The notes under the pieces are model-generated. The model saw only the letters and a program-made list of their open reading frames with translations, searched no databases and was not told where the DNA came from. A stretch of 64,000 bases of DNA from positions 124,001 to 188,000 of the forward strand of contig NC_083677.1 of the NCBI RefSeq assembly GCF_030384665.1, read 5' to 3'. Each line of letters begins with the position of its first letter. Positions within the stretch are counted from its first letter, which is position 1. Source of the DNA: Lodderomyces elongisporus (Eukaryota > Ascomycota > Pichiomycetes > Serinales > Debaryomycetaceae). Positions 51,449 through 60,757 of this stretch are shown in pieces. The position numbers and the translations under genes are program-made.

Positions 51449-52789
51449 ATGAGCAGTGACAAACTGAAAGAATTGGAGAATGAATGGAAGAAATCCAAAG
51501 TTATCGGGATCATTGGTCTTGGAGATATGGGTTTCCTTTACGCACGAAGATTTAGTGCAGCTGGTTGGCGTGTTATAGGCTGTGACCGAGAGGATGTTTA
51601 TGACGAGTTGAGTGACAAGTACAAGGATGAAAAGTTTCAAGTAAGACGTAATGGTCATTTGGTTTCGCGGGAGTCGGACTATATTATTTATAGTGTTGAA
51701 GCAGAAAATATCAAAAAAATTGTCTCCTTATATGGACCCTCAACTAAATATGGAGCTATAGTAGGAGGTCAGACATCTTGTAAGGCACCGGAGATTGAAG
51801 CTTTTGAAAAATTCTTACCTAGTGACACCCAGATAATTTCCCTACACTCGTTGCATGGCCCAAAAGTGAACACTACGGGGCAGCCTTTGGTAATAATTGC
51901 TCACAAAGCAGAATCGGAATCAGTTCAGTTTGTGCGCCTGCTTGTGTCTTGTCTTAATTCCAAAATTGTTGAACTAACTGCAAAAGAACACGATAGAATC
52001 ACGGCGGATACGCAGGCAGTGACCCATGCGGCATTCTTGTCGATGGGGGTAGCATGGAGAACTTCGAACCAATATCCATGGCAAGTACCTAAATGGGTTG
52101 GTGGTATTGAAAATGCCAAGATCAACATTTCAATGCGAATATATTCCAACAAGTGGCATGTTTATGCTGGATTGGCGATAACAAACCCATCGGCACATGA
52201 CCAAGTGTTGCAATACTCCAAATCCACTACCGAGCTTTTTACACTCATGATTCAAGGTAAAAAAGAGGAATTGAACCAACGATTACAAAAAGTGAAAGAT
52301 TTTTTGTTCCATCATATCAGCGACCACAATTTACTTCTTGACGATAACATTTTGGAGAAGTTTTCATTGAGCAAAACCCCTCCCGAGGGTAAACAACCAA
52401 ATTCGCACTTATCGCTTTTAGCAATTGCCGATAGTTGGTATAATTTAGGAATCCTGCCATATGATCACATTATTTGTTCAACTCCGCTTTTCAGGATTTT
52501 CTTGGGTGTCACGGAGTATATCTTTTGTACACCAAGGTTGCTCGAGGAGAGTATAGATGTTGCTGCCAATGACCCAACATTTCGACAAGATGATTTACAC
52601 TTTACGATTGCTGCTGAGTCGTGGGCCAAGATCATCAAATTTGGCAATTTCGACCTTTACCGAGAAGAATTTAACAAAACGCAAGCATTTTTTCAGCCGA
52701 TGTTCCAAGAAGCAAATTCTATTGGTAATGAGATGATTAGAACAATATTAGATAGAGTTAAAGAAAGGGAGAAAGAGAGAGGAGAGTGA
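51449..52789 (+). CDS. TYR1: Prephenate dehydrogenase
   Basis: 446 residues (Saccharomyces 452). NADP-dependent oxidative decarboxylation of prephenate to 4-hydroxyphenylpyruvate in tyrosine synthesis. The Rossmann fold is clear (VIGIIGLGDMGFLYARRF, about 18-35), followed by the active-site region SLHSLHGPKV and the helical C-terminal domain with DTQAVTHAAFLSMGVAW and HVYAGLAITNP. ATG at 51449. The C-terminal tail is a charged helix (VKEREKERGE). Divergent from ERG8, convergent with ARL1. Confidence 0.94.
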   Translation: MSSDKLKELENEWKKSKVIGIIGLGDMGFLYARRFSAAGWRVIGCDREDVYDELSDKYKDEKFQVRRNGHLVSRESDYIIYSVEAENIKKIVSLYGPSTKYGAIVGGQTSCKAPEIEAFEKFLPSDTQIISLHSLHGPKVNTTGQPLVIIAHKAESESVQFVRLLVSCLNSKIVELTAKEHDRITADTQAVTHAAFLSMGVAWRTSNQYPWQVPKWVGGIENAKINISMRIYSNKWHVYAGLAITNPSAHDQVLQYSKSTTELFTLMIQGKKEELNQRLQKVKDFLFHHISDHNLLLDDNILEKFSLSKTPPEGKQPNSHLSLLAIADSWYNLGILPYDHIICSTPLFRIFLGVTEYIFCTPRLLEESIDVAANDPTFRQDDLHFTIAAESWAKIIKFGNFDLYREEFNKTQAFFQPMFQEANSIGNEMIRTILDRVKEREKERGE

Positions 52790-53159
52790 TATTTGAAAAA
52801 AATAAAATAAAATAAAAAAGGGAAGAGGGGAGAGGGGAGAAAGGGAATGGATGCATAAATCTTTGTAGATCACTTCTTCGATGTGTAGCATTAAATCTAT
52901 AGACACTACCCACCACTGCTACTACTATTTCTACTAGCACCATCGTGCATTCTCGCGATTACAATTGATACTTATGAATTCTGTTCAAGTTTTCTCAAAC
53001 TCGTTTTACTTAAGACAAATTTCGTACAAGTCTCCGTCTACTTTTCTTGTGTTTGTTTGTTTGTTTGTTTGTTTGTTCTTGTTCACTCTTGTTCACTCTT
53101 CTTCTTCTTCTTTTTTTTTCCTTTTATCCTTCACTTCTTGGGATTTTCTCTTGTATTTC
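52790..53159. other. Convergent spacer TYR1/ARL1
   Basis: 370 bp of 3' sequences; a GTTT repeat (about 53050-53075) and C/T-rich tracts. No gene. Confidence 0.6.
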
Positions 53160-53717
53160 TTACAATTGCTCATCTTTAATCACATCCATCAACCAGTCCA
53201 ATCCCTCGGTTAAACCCTCGCCTTTGATTGCACTCGACGCAACTATACTCCAGCTCCTATCTTTCAAATCTGTTAGACTCAATGCTTGTGAAACTTCCGC
53301 TGCTGTCATGGCACCTGGTTGATCCTGCTTATTAGCAAAGACAAGAAGTGCGCTATCTTGTAGTTCTTCTTCTTTCAACATGGTATGTAACTCTTTGCAT
53401 GCAGTATCGATACGATCTTTATCTGTCGAATCCACCACGAATATCACTGCCGAGGTGTTGCTATAATAGCACCGCCAGTATGGTCTGATGGACGTTTGTC
53501 CTCCCAAATCCCATATGTTCAATGTGATATTTTTATACTTTAATGTCTCCACGTTGAATCCAATAGTTGGTTTGGTTGTTACCACCTCGCCCATTTGCAA
53601 GCGATATAATATAGTTGTTTTACCTGCACCATCCAAGCCTAGTATAAGAATCCGGATCTCCTTGTTTGTAGACCATAGCTTCCCAAAGATATTGGCAAAA
53701 CTAAAAGCCTGTCCCAT
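53160..53717 (-). CDS. ARL1: Arf-like GTPase Arl1
   Basis: 185 residues from ATG at 53717, giving MG at the N-terminus for N-myristoylation. Golgi GTPase that recruits GRIP-domain golgins and supports trans-Golgi traffic. All nucleotide motifs intact: GLDGAGKT (27-34), switch I with [14 protein letters not shown] (70-74), NKQD (129-132) and the SAIKGEG loop. [19 protein letters not shown] is typical of Arl1. Upstream in frame there is only a non-ATG extension that would bury the myristoyl Gly, so this start is secure. Confidence 0.95.
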   Translation of the reverse strand: MGQAFSFANIFGKLWSTNKEIRILILGLDGAGKTTILYRLQMGEVVTTKPTIGFNVETLKYKNITLNIWDLGGQTSIRPYWRCYYSNTSAVIFVVDSTDKDRIDTACKELHTMLKEEELQDSALLVFANKQDQPGAMTAAEVSQALSLTDLKDRSWSIVASSAIKGEGLTEGLDWLMDVIKDEQL

Positions 53718-54109
53718 TTTCAATTGTTATATATTTTGTTTGTTGTGTATACAAGTTGACGAAGACGATGCGTTGTTGTGGTACTTTTTGGAATCACTAC
53801 TTGGAATCAATCTCTGAAATCTATATGAGTGATGTCAGTTTGTAATACGTTTCATGGAGTAAATTTATTATTATTATTATTTTTTTTTTCGTTTGTTTGT
53901 TTGTCTGTTTGTTTGTACGCACTCGCCTGGCCACCAGGATAAATTCACAAGACTAACAATTAGTGTGTGTTTTTTTTCCAGCTTTTTGCCAACACCCATT
54001 CAAGTTACTATACTTTATAAACTTTCCTTCAAATTAAAAATTAAAAAAAAAAAAATAGCTATAAGAGAATGAAAGCTTTTTATGATTCTTTAATTAGTAA
54101 TTGGTAATC

Positions 54110-54114
<5 letters not shown>

Positions 54115-54149
<35 letters not shown>
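54115..54149. repeat. (TA)n microsatellite
   Basis: About 17 uninterrupted TA units in the ARL1/GLC8 divergent promoter. Confidence 0.9.
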
Positions 54150-54151
<2 letters not shown>

Positions 54152-54235
54152 CCATCATTTGCTCATGAATGTTCTTGTTTCTCTCTAAGTTATTTTTTCT
54201 TAATTGTTCTTTCTTATAATAAACAGCGATTTGTA

Positions 54236-54406
54236 ATGTTAAGGTCACGTGTGAGGACTTTTTCTTCTTTTTTTGGCCACTATTTCTTTGCCCCAAAAAG
54301 GCCTGCAATCTCACTCCACAATTCGACTGCTCTAACAAGCACTACATTATTCATAAACAACTTTCATAACCAAACCTACCAGAACAAAAAGCAGCATACT
54401 TTTTAA
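54236..54406 (+). CDS. Upstream ORF or small protein before GLC8
   Basis: 56 residues, MLRSRVRTFSSFFGHYFFAP and onward, ending 28 bp before the GLC8 ATG in a different frame. The N-terminal part is basic, hydroxylated and without acidic residues, like a mitochondrial presequence. It may be a leader ORF in the GLC8 5' UTR, a separate small gene, or chance. A CACGTG lies inside it. Confidence 0.25.
   Translation: MLRSRVRTFSSFFGHYFFAPKRPAISLHNSTALTSTTLFINNFHNQTYQNKKQHTF
54246..54251. promoter_or_regulatory. CACGTG E-box upstream of GLC8
   Basis: GGTCACGTGTG, a Cbf1-type site 184 bp before the GLC8 ATG, a usual promoter distance. It also falls inside the small upstream ORF. Confidence 0.35.
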
Positions 54407-54434
54407 ATTGAATCAAAAGGAAGAAGAAAAAAAT

Positions 54435-55151
54435 ATGAGTGAACACCAACCAAGAGGAATATTAAGAAATAAATCAGTAAGCGGAGAAAGCGGTGATCAA
54501 GTGTCTCAACATTCTCCTCAAAGTCACCAAATACCGGACAAGTTGGATCGTCAAGAAGTCATTAAAAACACCAGACTCAATGCGCAGTTGAAATCCGAAT
54601 CCGCAAGAGGAGATGCCATAAGAGCCAAGATTGCTGAAGAAAAGAGGAAACAAGGTATTGATCCCGATGATTTGTCTCAGTCTCCTCACGAACATTTGAA
54701 ATGGGACGAGGTGAATATTTACAAAAATGAACAAGAAAAGAGTGCCACTATGAAAATAGACGAGCCAAAGACACCGTATGAGGGAGGATTTAATCCTGAA
54801 GGAGAATACTACAAAGATGACGATAATGAAGACGGGGAAAATGGTGAAACTGATATTCCAGAGTTCGAGTTGGGCGAAGGTGAGTATGACAAACTTTCTC
54901 AAGATGCACATTCTTCATCTCTTCATGGTGGACAAGTGATTAAAGATGAAAGCCAAAACCAAGAACAGGATTGGGATCAGAATCGAGACGCAGAAGAGGA
55001 ACAAGATCAGGAACCACTTTCGGCTGAAGAAAGACATAGAAGATTTGAAGAGAAGAGGAAAGAGCACTATCATTTGAAAGCTCTTCCATTAAAACACAAG
55101 ATAGACATTCCTGATGAAGACGACACTGATGGTAACGCTAATGATGAATGA
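54435..55151 (+). CDS. GLC8: Protein phosphatase 1 regulator (inhibitor-2 family)
   Basis: 238 residues from ATG at 54435 (Saccharomyces 229). Binds and modulates the PP1 catalytic subunit Glc7. All three inhibitor-2 motifs are visible: PRGILRNKS (about 6-14, the KGILK-type site), HLKWDEVNIYKNEQEK (about 86-101) and DEPKTPYEG (about 108-116), whose Thr-Pro is the site phosphorylated by Pho85/GSK3-type kinases in the family. The C-terminal helix RHRRFEEKRKEHYHLK is also conserved. The protein is very acidic and probably disordered when free. Convergent with ZUO1. Confidence 0.9.
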   Translation: MSEHQPRGILRNKSVSGESGDQVSQHSPQSHQIPDKLDRQEVIKNTRLNAQLKSESARGDAIRAKIAEEKRKQGIDPDDLSQSPHEHLKWDEVNIYKNEQEKSATMKIDEPKTPYEGGFNPEGEYYKDDDNEDGENGETDIPEFELGEGEYDKLSQDAHSSSLHGGQVIKDESQNQEQDWDQNRDAEEEQDQEPLSAEERHRRFEEKRKEHYHLKALPLKHKIDIPDEDDTDGNANDE

Positions 55152-55239
55152 TAGTTTTGTTTTTTTTTTTTCTTTTTGTCTGTTTGTATACTTGTTTGTT
55201 TGTTTGTTTTCGCCTTATTTTTGTCAATCTTTGTTTTTT

Positions 55240-55275
55240 TTTTGTCTTTTCTTTTCTTTTCTTTTCTTTTCTTTT
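55240..55275. repeat. TTTTC pentamer repeat
   Basis: About six TTTTC units in the GLC8/ZUO1 convergent 3' spacer. Confidence 0.8.
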
Positions 55276-55363
55276 CCATCTTCTACTGTTGTTTTAGTTC
55301 AGCGTAAAGAAATTTATTACAATAAAATTATTTACTTTCTATAGTTACTAGACATTTCCATAT

Positions 55364-56650
55364 CTATAATTGAAAGTACTTCAAGTAAGACTTCTCTAAA
55401 GATCCAGCAGAAACCAAGTCCTTAGCAGCGTTTTCAATGACTGATTTGGTTGTGGTAGCATCTGCATCTTTCAAGCTTGAAGCAACCTCTCCCAACTTAA
55501 CATCGTCGAATTTCTCGATAAGCAAATCAACATCGGCATCAATGACCGAGCTCTTTGCCTCATCTCCGAAATAGCCATTGTCCTTAACGGCAGCTCTGAT
55601 ATTTCTCTTATTCTTTTTCTTAGCAGCCTTGGCAGCCTCCTTTGCCTTTTTGGAGTTGGCTTTGGCATTGGCAGCTTCCTCGGCAGCCTTTTTAGCTGCT
55701 TCTTCTTCAGCTGCTTTCTTTGCTGCGGCTTCTTCGGCAGCTTTTCTAGAACCGGCTTCTTGTTCCCATTTCTTTGCTGCCTTGGCCTTTTTAGCAGCCT
55801 CTTTGAATGCCTTGATTCTTGGGTCCTCGCTGTAAGCTCTTTCAACCAAACCAATCACTCTCTTGTTGTCCTCTTGCTTGAACTTCTTTCTGGCTGCTAC
55901 ATTCTTACGCTCAATGTAACGCTTGTGGTCTCTGTTGGCAGTGTCATCTGGGACATCTTCATCTTTGAACTCAAATGTCTTCCAAGAGTCAAATTTACCC
56001 CAGAAGTTGTAGAAAGCGTCGACTTCATCTTTGGTAGCATCTGGACCACCCAAAGATGGAACAGGCTGCTTATTGGAAAATCTTCCTTCGCTCTCAAAAA
56101 TTGGTCCCCAAACTTCAAAGAAGTCGTAGTTTGTTTTAGGTGATGGTGGTTGAGGGTCGGACTCGGTATCAACAGAGTCGTATTGCTTTCTCTTGACTGG
56201 GTCCAACATCACCTCAAATGCCTTTTGAATGATCTTGAAGAATGAATCGTGCTCCAAACCACCAGATGCTGACTTCTTATCTGGGTGATGTTTCAACACT
56301 TGTTTTCTGTGTGCTCTTCTGATTTGATCTTCAGTGGCCTTGTATCTCAAATGTGACAACCCTAAAACAGCGTACAAATTAGCTGTCTTCCATTCTCTTG
56401 GATCGTGTTCTAACAACTCTTCACTTTGCTCTTCGTCTCCCAAATCGTCATCTTCGTCTTCTTCAATTTGTTTAACATTCTTTTCAGCCTCGATCTTCTC
56501 AAACTCTGACCAAGTGTGGCCCCTAAGAGTTCTCGATGCATGTGCTAAAAAGTAACGTCCAACTGGCTCGATTGGACGACGAACTGGCGCTGAATATTTT
56601 CCAACGGCTTTGAAACCGCTAGCATCTCCTGCAGGTAAGACAATAGACAT
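55364..56650 (-). CDS. ZUO1: Zuotin, ribosome-associated J protein
   Basis: 428 residues (Saccharomyces 433). With Ssz1 it forms the ribosome-associated complex that activates Hsp70 Ssb on nascent chains. J domain at about 90-158 with the catalytic HPD at 122-124. After it come the zuotin homology domain (about 160-285, with YDFFEVWGPIFESEGRFS and FYNFWGKFDSW) and an Ala/Lys/Glu-rich charged helix (about 285-352) that contacts rRNA. The C-terminal four-helix bundle is also present. The charged helix looks repetitive at DNA level but is a true family feature. ATG at 56650. Confidence 0.95.
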   Translation of the reverse strand: MSIVLPAGDASGFKAVGKYSAPVRRPIEPVGRYFLAHASRTLRGHTWSEFEKIEAEKNVKQIEEDEDDDLGDEEQSEELLEHDPREWKTANLYAVLGLSHLRYKATEDQIRRAHRKQVLKHHPDKKSASGGLEHDSFFKIIQKAFEVMLDPVKRKQYDSVDTESDPQPPSPKTNYDFFEVWGPIFESEGRFSNKQPVPSLGGPDATKDEVDAFYNFWGKFDSWKTFEFKDEDVPDDTANRDHKRYIERKNVAARKKFKQEDNKRVIGLVERAYSEDPRIKAFKEAAKKAKAAKKWEQEAGSRKAAEEAAAKKAAEEEAAKKAAEEAANAKANSKKAKEAAKAAKKKNKRNIRAAVKDNGYFGDEAKSSVIDADVDLLIEKFDDVKLGEVASSLKDADATTTKSVIENAAKDLVSAGSLEKSYLKYFQL

Positions 56651-57002
56651 GTTTTCTGTAGTTTACTTGTGGTATATTTGTTTCTTTCAAAGATGGAGTA
56701 GATGCTTTCTCCGGTTTAAAAGGTTATAATTTTTTCAACATCGTGAGTTCTTTCTTTTTTTTTTTTGGATTGTTACACAAAAAGCAAAAATTTTTTGAGA
56801 GATGGTGGTGGAAACAAAGTAGAGCAGAATTCTAGCAGATACAATTGAGGCAACCAAAATATGATTGAAACTGAGTAGTAAAGAGTAGTAAAGAGTAGTA
56901 AAGAGTAGTAAAGAGTAGTAAAGAGTAGTAAAGAGTAGTAAAGAGTAGTAAAGAGTAGTAAAGAGAAAGGTAGTTGAAACTTTAATTTATATGTTCTACA
57001 CA
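56651..57002. other. Spacer SDO1 / ZUO1 with 10-bp repeat
   Basis: 352 bp; ZUO1 promoter. Contains the 90-bp decamer array at 56873-56962 and a T-run. No gene. Confidence 0.6.
56873..56962. repeat. Perfect 10-bp tandem repeat, 9 copies
   Basis: Nine identical copies of GAGTAGTAAA without a single mismatch, followed by GAGAAAGG. It lies 220-310 bp upstream of the ZUO1 ATG and starts 40 bp past the SDO1 stop on that strand. Confidence 0.95.
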
Positions 57003-57758
57003 CTAAGTCTCCTTAACAGCTGACATATCCAAAACTTCTACGGATCCCTCGTTCTTTAACTCCTTCTCCTCAAATAAATTCACCAATACTCTATAGTTCA
57101 TGGGATCGATTATACCCACAATTTCATACATTTTGCCATCATTCTCCAACTCCTCTAAATGGTCAATTGCAGGTTTTATATCGTTTTCATATGCCTTTTG
57201 ATATGCCTTTTTGGTCAAGTTTATTTTCACTTTCATTTGCGCCCTCGCAATGGGAATAATTTGTTTTTCCACTAACGCCTTGATTGCCTCTAATGCCTGG
57301 GTTTTGGTAGTCTTTGTAGGGTTGAGGTGGAATTTGATCTCGTTTAAAGCCTTCTCTATCATTGTTGGAGGATACCGTTTCTTTGACCTGGGGTTTATAC
57401 ACTTTGTCGAGATGATAGTTAAAAACTCATTCTGTTTCTGTTGCAAGTTTGCATTTCTTTCCTTTTCATTTAGTTGAATCTCACCTTTATTGAGGATTTC
57501 AAGCACAATCTCATCTTGGTCAGTCGTGCCAAATGCCTTCATCAAGTCATCATTGTTGGCAACTTGTCCTTTGGAGACATTGATGAAAACTTGTGGAATC
57601 TGGAGCACTTCATCCAAGTCTTTCTCAATTTTCAGCCTCCAGTCCTGTACTTTATTCTGGTAGCAAGCAATTTCAAACCGCTTTTTGCCTTTCTTCATAC
57701 GCACTAGCGACACATTTGTTAGTCTAATCTGACTATTTGGTTGATTGATGACCGCCAT
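57003..57758 (-). CDS. SDO1: SBDS-family ribosome maturation factor
   Basis: 251 residues (Saccharomyces 250). With Efl1 it removes Tif6 from pre-60S subunits in the cytoplasm. The three SBDS domains can be followed: FYSH domain (about 1-97; INQPNSQIRLTNVSLVRMKKG, FINVSKGQVANNDDLMKAF), the helical domain II (about 105-170; ISTKCINPRSKKRYPPTMIEKAL) and the ferredoxin-like domain III. ATG at 57758. Directly upstream of ZUO1 on the same strand. Confidence 0.96.
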   Translation of the reverse strand: MAVINQPNSQIRLTNVSLVRMKKGKKRFEIACYQNKVQDWRLKIEKDLDEVLQIPQVFINVSKGQVANNDDLMKAFGTTDQDEIVLEILNKGEIQLNEKERNANLQQKQNEFLTIISTKCINPRSKKRYPPTMIEKALNEIKFHLNPTKTTKTQALEAIKALVEKQIIPIARAQMKVKINLTKKAYQKAYENDIKPAIDHLEELENDGKMYEIVGIIDPMNYRVLVNLFEEKELKNEGSVEVLDMSAVKET

Positions 57759-58386
57759 CGTTGTGTTTAATAGATTAGTTGTAATCCTTTAGAAATTGGT
57801 GCGAGGCGCATTAGTACTCTCTTATATTTACTACATATATGTACGTAAATCTACATATAATATTTAGTTTTATAATTTATTTTTTTTTCTAGGTTATTTC
57901 TTTGATTGAAAAAACTGCAAAATAACTTTGAGAATCTTACACAACATCAACTTGGGAGAAAAGTTATTGTTCCACATCATTCATACCATTGAAAGTGTTT
58001 TAAGCTACTCAGAGGCATACTGTTTTGGTTTGGGACGTTATACTTTTGGAAATGTAGAGTTTAACAAGAAAAAGCAATATGCAGAGCAAAATGCCTCATC
58101 ACTATAATGAACACTAGCCATAGTGAAGTATATATATATACATATGTATATATGTATATTTAGATATATGTAAAAGAATGAATAGCCAGTAGAATTGTTG
58201 ATTCATTTCATGCGTTTTCTTAATATCAAATATTTGAAAAGAATTAACATAGAAACTAAAAAAAAAAACAATCCTTCGCTGTAAATACATCCCTACTCTT
58301 GAATTCTAAGTAATAAAAAACACAATATTCTGTTCGATTAAAATTTTTATTTACCATTTAAAAAGATAAACAAGTTCTTTATTTAT
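57759..58386. other. Spacer QCR9 3' / SDO1 promoter
   Basis: 628 bp AT-rich, with TATACATATGTATA-type tracts (about 58128-58170). No gene seen. Confidence 0.6.
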
Positions 58387-58927
58387 TTATTCATCATCTT
58401 CGTCGTCATCGCCACCTTCAATGAAATTGCTCTTCACTGTAGACCACAATTTAGCGTGGTTGTGAGCATCCCACCATCTGTTAATAGCCACGTCGAAGAA
58501 TCCTTGAAATGCAAAAGCACCAGCAAAAATAGTACCCACGTAAATTGAGTTTCTCTCGAGTAATCTTCCAAGCACAGTCTAAATTTCAGAAGTTAGTATC
58601 TAACAAAATTCAATCGGGATAAGTCAGGGGGTAATAAAGTGAAGTAAAATCTTGAGAAAAGTATTATCAAAACGGGAATCTCCAACGGTAAACAAAAGCG
58701 GGATGGGGAGGAAGATGAAAAAGCTGGTACTGTGAATTTATGAAATTTGTTGATTTTGGTGTTTTGAATAATGATGACTTTCATCAACATGAATGGTTTC
58801 GTGACTCCAAGTTTCCATCGTTTTATAACCTTCCCATCCACACTAAATAAGAAAACAAAACTTTATTGCCAATAGAAAGCAATCTGCTCAAATTCTCTCA
58901 TTCGATAGTTCCAGTACATACCAACAT
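58387..58927 (-). CDS. QCR9: Cytochrome bc1 subunit 9 (spliced gene)
   Basis: Spliced: exon 1 is only six bases (58922-58927, ATG TTG), exon 2 is 58387-58578; total 65 residues (Saccharomyces 66). The small single-span subunit lies next to the Rieske protein and cytochrome c1 in respiratory complex III. Exon 2 reads TVLGRLLERNSIYVGTIFAG and on through AFAFQGFFDVAINRWW, the one transmembrane helix, to an acidic tail GGDDDEDDE, all typical of Qcr9. No ATG exists in exon 2 before the conserved part. The intron boundaries give a continuous frame. CCAAT boxes lie about 160 bp upstream. Confidence 0.9.
58579..58921 (-). other. QCR9 spliceosomal intron, 343 nt
   Basis: On the minus strand it begins GTATGT, has the exact yeast branch site TACTAAC (plus-strand 58592-58598) and ends TTTAG, 12 nt after the branch motif. 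Phase 0. Confidence 0.9.
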
Positions 58928-59302
58928 TGTTGTATTAGTTAGATAGGTATCTATATTTATATATATATATATAAATGTTTAGTTTGATATATGTGAATAA
59001 TTGTTAATCTTGTATTCTTAATCAACCTTTCCACTCTTCCACAAGCGAGAATGTGTGAAAATAATCATTTTCAAATTTCCACTGATTGGCTCGTGATGCC
59101 GCTACCAATTGAACGTCTCGCTTTTACTACTTTACTTTACCATTCTTTACTCCACTATTACTCTACTGCTGCTTTACAATATATTCTTCATCGCTGTTCT
59201 TTACTCTACTTTAATACATTCTATTGCTTCCGGTACTATTACTATCACAAACATCTCCACTACTTACTAAATAAATTTTTTTCAATAGTCTGAGAATTGA
59301 AC
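58928..59302. other. QCR9 promoter / TYS1 3' region
   Basis: 375 bp. TA-rich TATA-like tract at about 58950-58975, two CCAAT boxes near 59083-59110, then TACT/CTTTAC-rich DNA (59125-59265). No gene. Confidence 0.6.
59083..59091 (-). promoter_or_regulatory. CCAAT box (HAP candidate) of QCR9
   Basis: AGCCAATCA on the minus strand, the full RRCCAAT core, about 160 bp before the QCR9 ATG. A second CCAAT is at 59105-59109 on the plus strand. HAP control of respiratory genes is established in yeasts; use here is inference. Confidence 0.45.
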
Positions 59303-60589
59303 CTAGTTGAGCTTGACTTCTTCAACTGCTGCCGAAACGGCCTCCACTTCGCCCTCTTTCTTCTCTGTAGCAGTTGCAGCACTTTCAGTAATTTCAGTAC
59401 TTTCAGCATCCTTCTCAACACTTTGAGTAGTTTCAGTGCTTGCAGCACCAGTCTTTGCAGCACCTGGGTGGCGAGTTCCCTTATTCTTTGGTTTCTTAAC
59501 CTTCTTTTGCTCTTTTGGTACTTCAACTGGGTATCCGTTCTTTTGTGCTGCTTGGAACTCTTCACTTTGTTCAAACTCGGCTCTAATAGGAGCCAACAAC
59601 TCATTGATCTTATCAGCAACACCGCTCTTCAAGTCTGGAGCAGCCAAACTGCCCTCTTCGTAATCCTTCTTCAATTTGTCCAAGGAATCGTAAGATATTA
59701 GTCCTCCATATTTTTCTGGTCTATCGATGGTGAGCTCAAAAGCACCATTAACACCGGTCTTTAACTCGTGAATTGGTTGCACGACATATTCTAAGAATGC
59801 AATTAAACCATTATCCTTAACATCTCCAGGAGCACAATATGCGCTATTGACCTTCTTCTTCACAACTTTTGGTTCTTCAATGATGTCGATCTTGGAATTC
59901 GGATCAGATGCACTCATTTTACCTCCTTGGCCCAAACCAGGCACCATAGGATTCATCAAGTGTGCACGCTTCTTGTATCCTAGACTTGGCAAATTCTCTT
60001 CGGCCAAAACAAAAATCTTTCTCTGGTCAACACCACCAAATTGAGCATCAACCTTGAGATGTTCCTCATCGATAGCTTGCATCAAGGGGTAGATCAAACC
60101 AGATAACAATGGATTGGCCACTTGTTTAACGACATCGGCACCAGCCCTCTTGGCATCATTTTGTGACACAACATTTGACATTTTGAAAAGATCCATAATG
60201 TAAGGACCATCTTGTTGGTAAGACGAACCAATAACAAATTTAAGTTTTTCGATTGGAACGTTGATTGATCTCAAGATGGCCTTCACGACGTACTCGTAGT
60301 ACTTGGCTCTGTATTGCACAACCTCCAACGACGCTTTCATGTTATCCAAGAATGCGTGCAAGTCGGCCAACAAAACAGTGACCTCACATCCGGCTTTCAA
60401 AAAGTGGGCCAACTTAACCATGGGCACAAAGTATCCACAGTGTGGTTTTCCTGTAGGTGCTGTACCCCAGTAAATCTTTACTGGTCTTTGCTCCTTCTCC
60501 AAGACATCCTTGATGATCTGTCCGTTAAGAACTTCTTGAAGTCCCTTTGTAATAAGATCGTATTGCTCTTGAGAACTTAAACTGGCCAT
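59303..60589 (-). CDS. TYS1: Tyrosyl-tRNA synthetase, cytoplasmic
   Basis: 428 residues from ATG at 60589 (Saccharomyces 394). Class I synthetase. HIGH-type motif PHCGY (49-53) preceded by IYWGTAPTGK, and KMSAS (224-228) in GQGGKMSASDPNSKIDI; both are catalytic. Eukaryotic/archaeal type, with the VDQRKIFVLAEENLP helix for tyrosine binding. The C-terminal extension has a Lys-rich motif (QKKVKKPKNKGTRHPGAAK) that is usual in yeast TyrRS, followed by a Thr/Glu/Ser/Ala-rich tail (about 385-428), longer than in Saccharomyces. The frame is open 31 codons upstream, but the extension is Lys-rich and has no ATG. A Gcn4 site lies 162 bp upstream. Confidence 0.96.
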   Translation of the reverse strand: MASLSSQEQYDLITKGLQEVLNGQIIKDVLEKEQRPVKIYWGTAPTGKPHCGYFVPMVKLAHFLKAGCEVTVLLADLHAFLDNMKASLEVVQYRAKYYEYVVKAILRSINVPIEKLKFVIGSSYQQDGPYIMDLFKMSNVVSQNDAKRAGADVVKQVANPLLSGLIYPLMQAIDEEHLKVDAQFGGVDQRKIFVLAEENLPSLGYKKRAHLMNPMVPGLGQGGKMSASDPNSKIDIIEEPKVVKKKVNSAYCAPGDVKDNGLIAFLEYVVQPIHELKTGVNGAFELTIDRPEKYGGLISYDSLDKLKKDYEEGSLAAPDLKSGVADKINELLAPIRAEFEQSEEFQAAQKNGYPVEVPKEQKKVKKPKNKGTRHPGAAKTGAASTETTQSVEKDAESTEITESAATATEKKEGEVEAVSAAVEEVKLN

Positions 60590-60750
60590 TACTAAATTAT
60601 ATATTAAAATGTAATATAAATAGGCTTGTTGACTATTTTTTTTTCTTTTTTCTTGTTTCTTTTTGCTTTTCAAGCTTTTCAATTATCTTGATGTTACTAA
60701 AGGCTCCTATTAGGTCTCGAACTACTGAAAAGTAGAGGTGAAAAAAAAAT

Positions 60751-60757
60751 TGACTCA
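60751..60757. promoter_or_regulatory. Gcn4-type site TGACTCA
   Basis: Exact TGACTCA heptamer 162 bp upstream of the TYS1 ATG. Gcn4 control of aminoacyl-tRNA synthetase genes is known in yeasts, so the target fits. Confidence 0.5.

Larger units (their letters stand above)
53718..54434. other. Divergent promoter ARL1 / GLC8
   Basis: 717 bp. It contains a TAA/TTA repeat near 53870, a GTTT repeat, a TA dinucleotide run (54115-54149), a CACGTG at 54246-54251 and a 56-codon ORF just before GLC8. Confidence 0.55.

Noticed and set aside
55471..55854. Arg/Lys/Pro-rich 127-codon frame inside ZUO1
   Set aside because: Alternative frame of the Ala/Lys/Glu repeat region of ZUO1, created by repetitive codons.
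60590..60682. Upstream Lys-rich in-frame extension of TYS1 as a mitochondrial form
   Set aside because: No ATG, and it reads as poly-Lys plus Tyr-rich sequence from A/T tracts; yeasts normally have a separate mitochondrial TyrRS.
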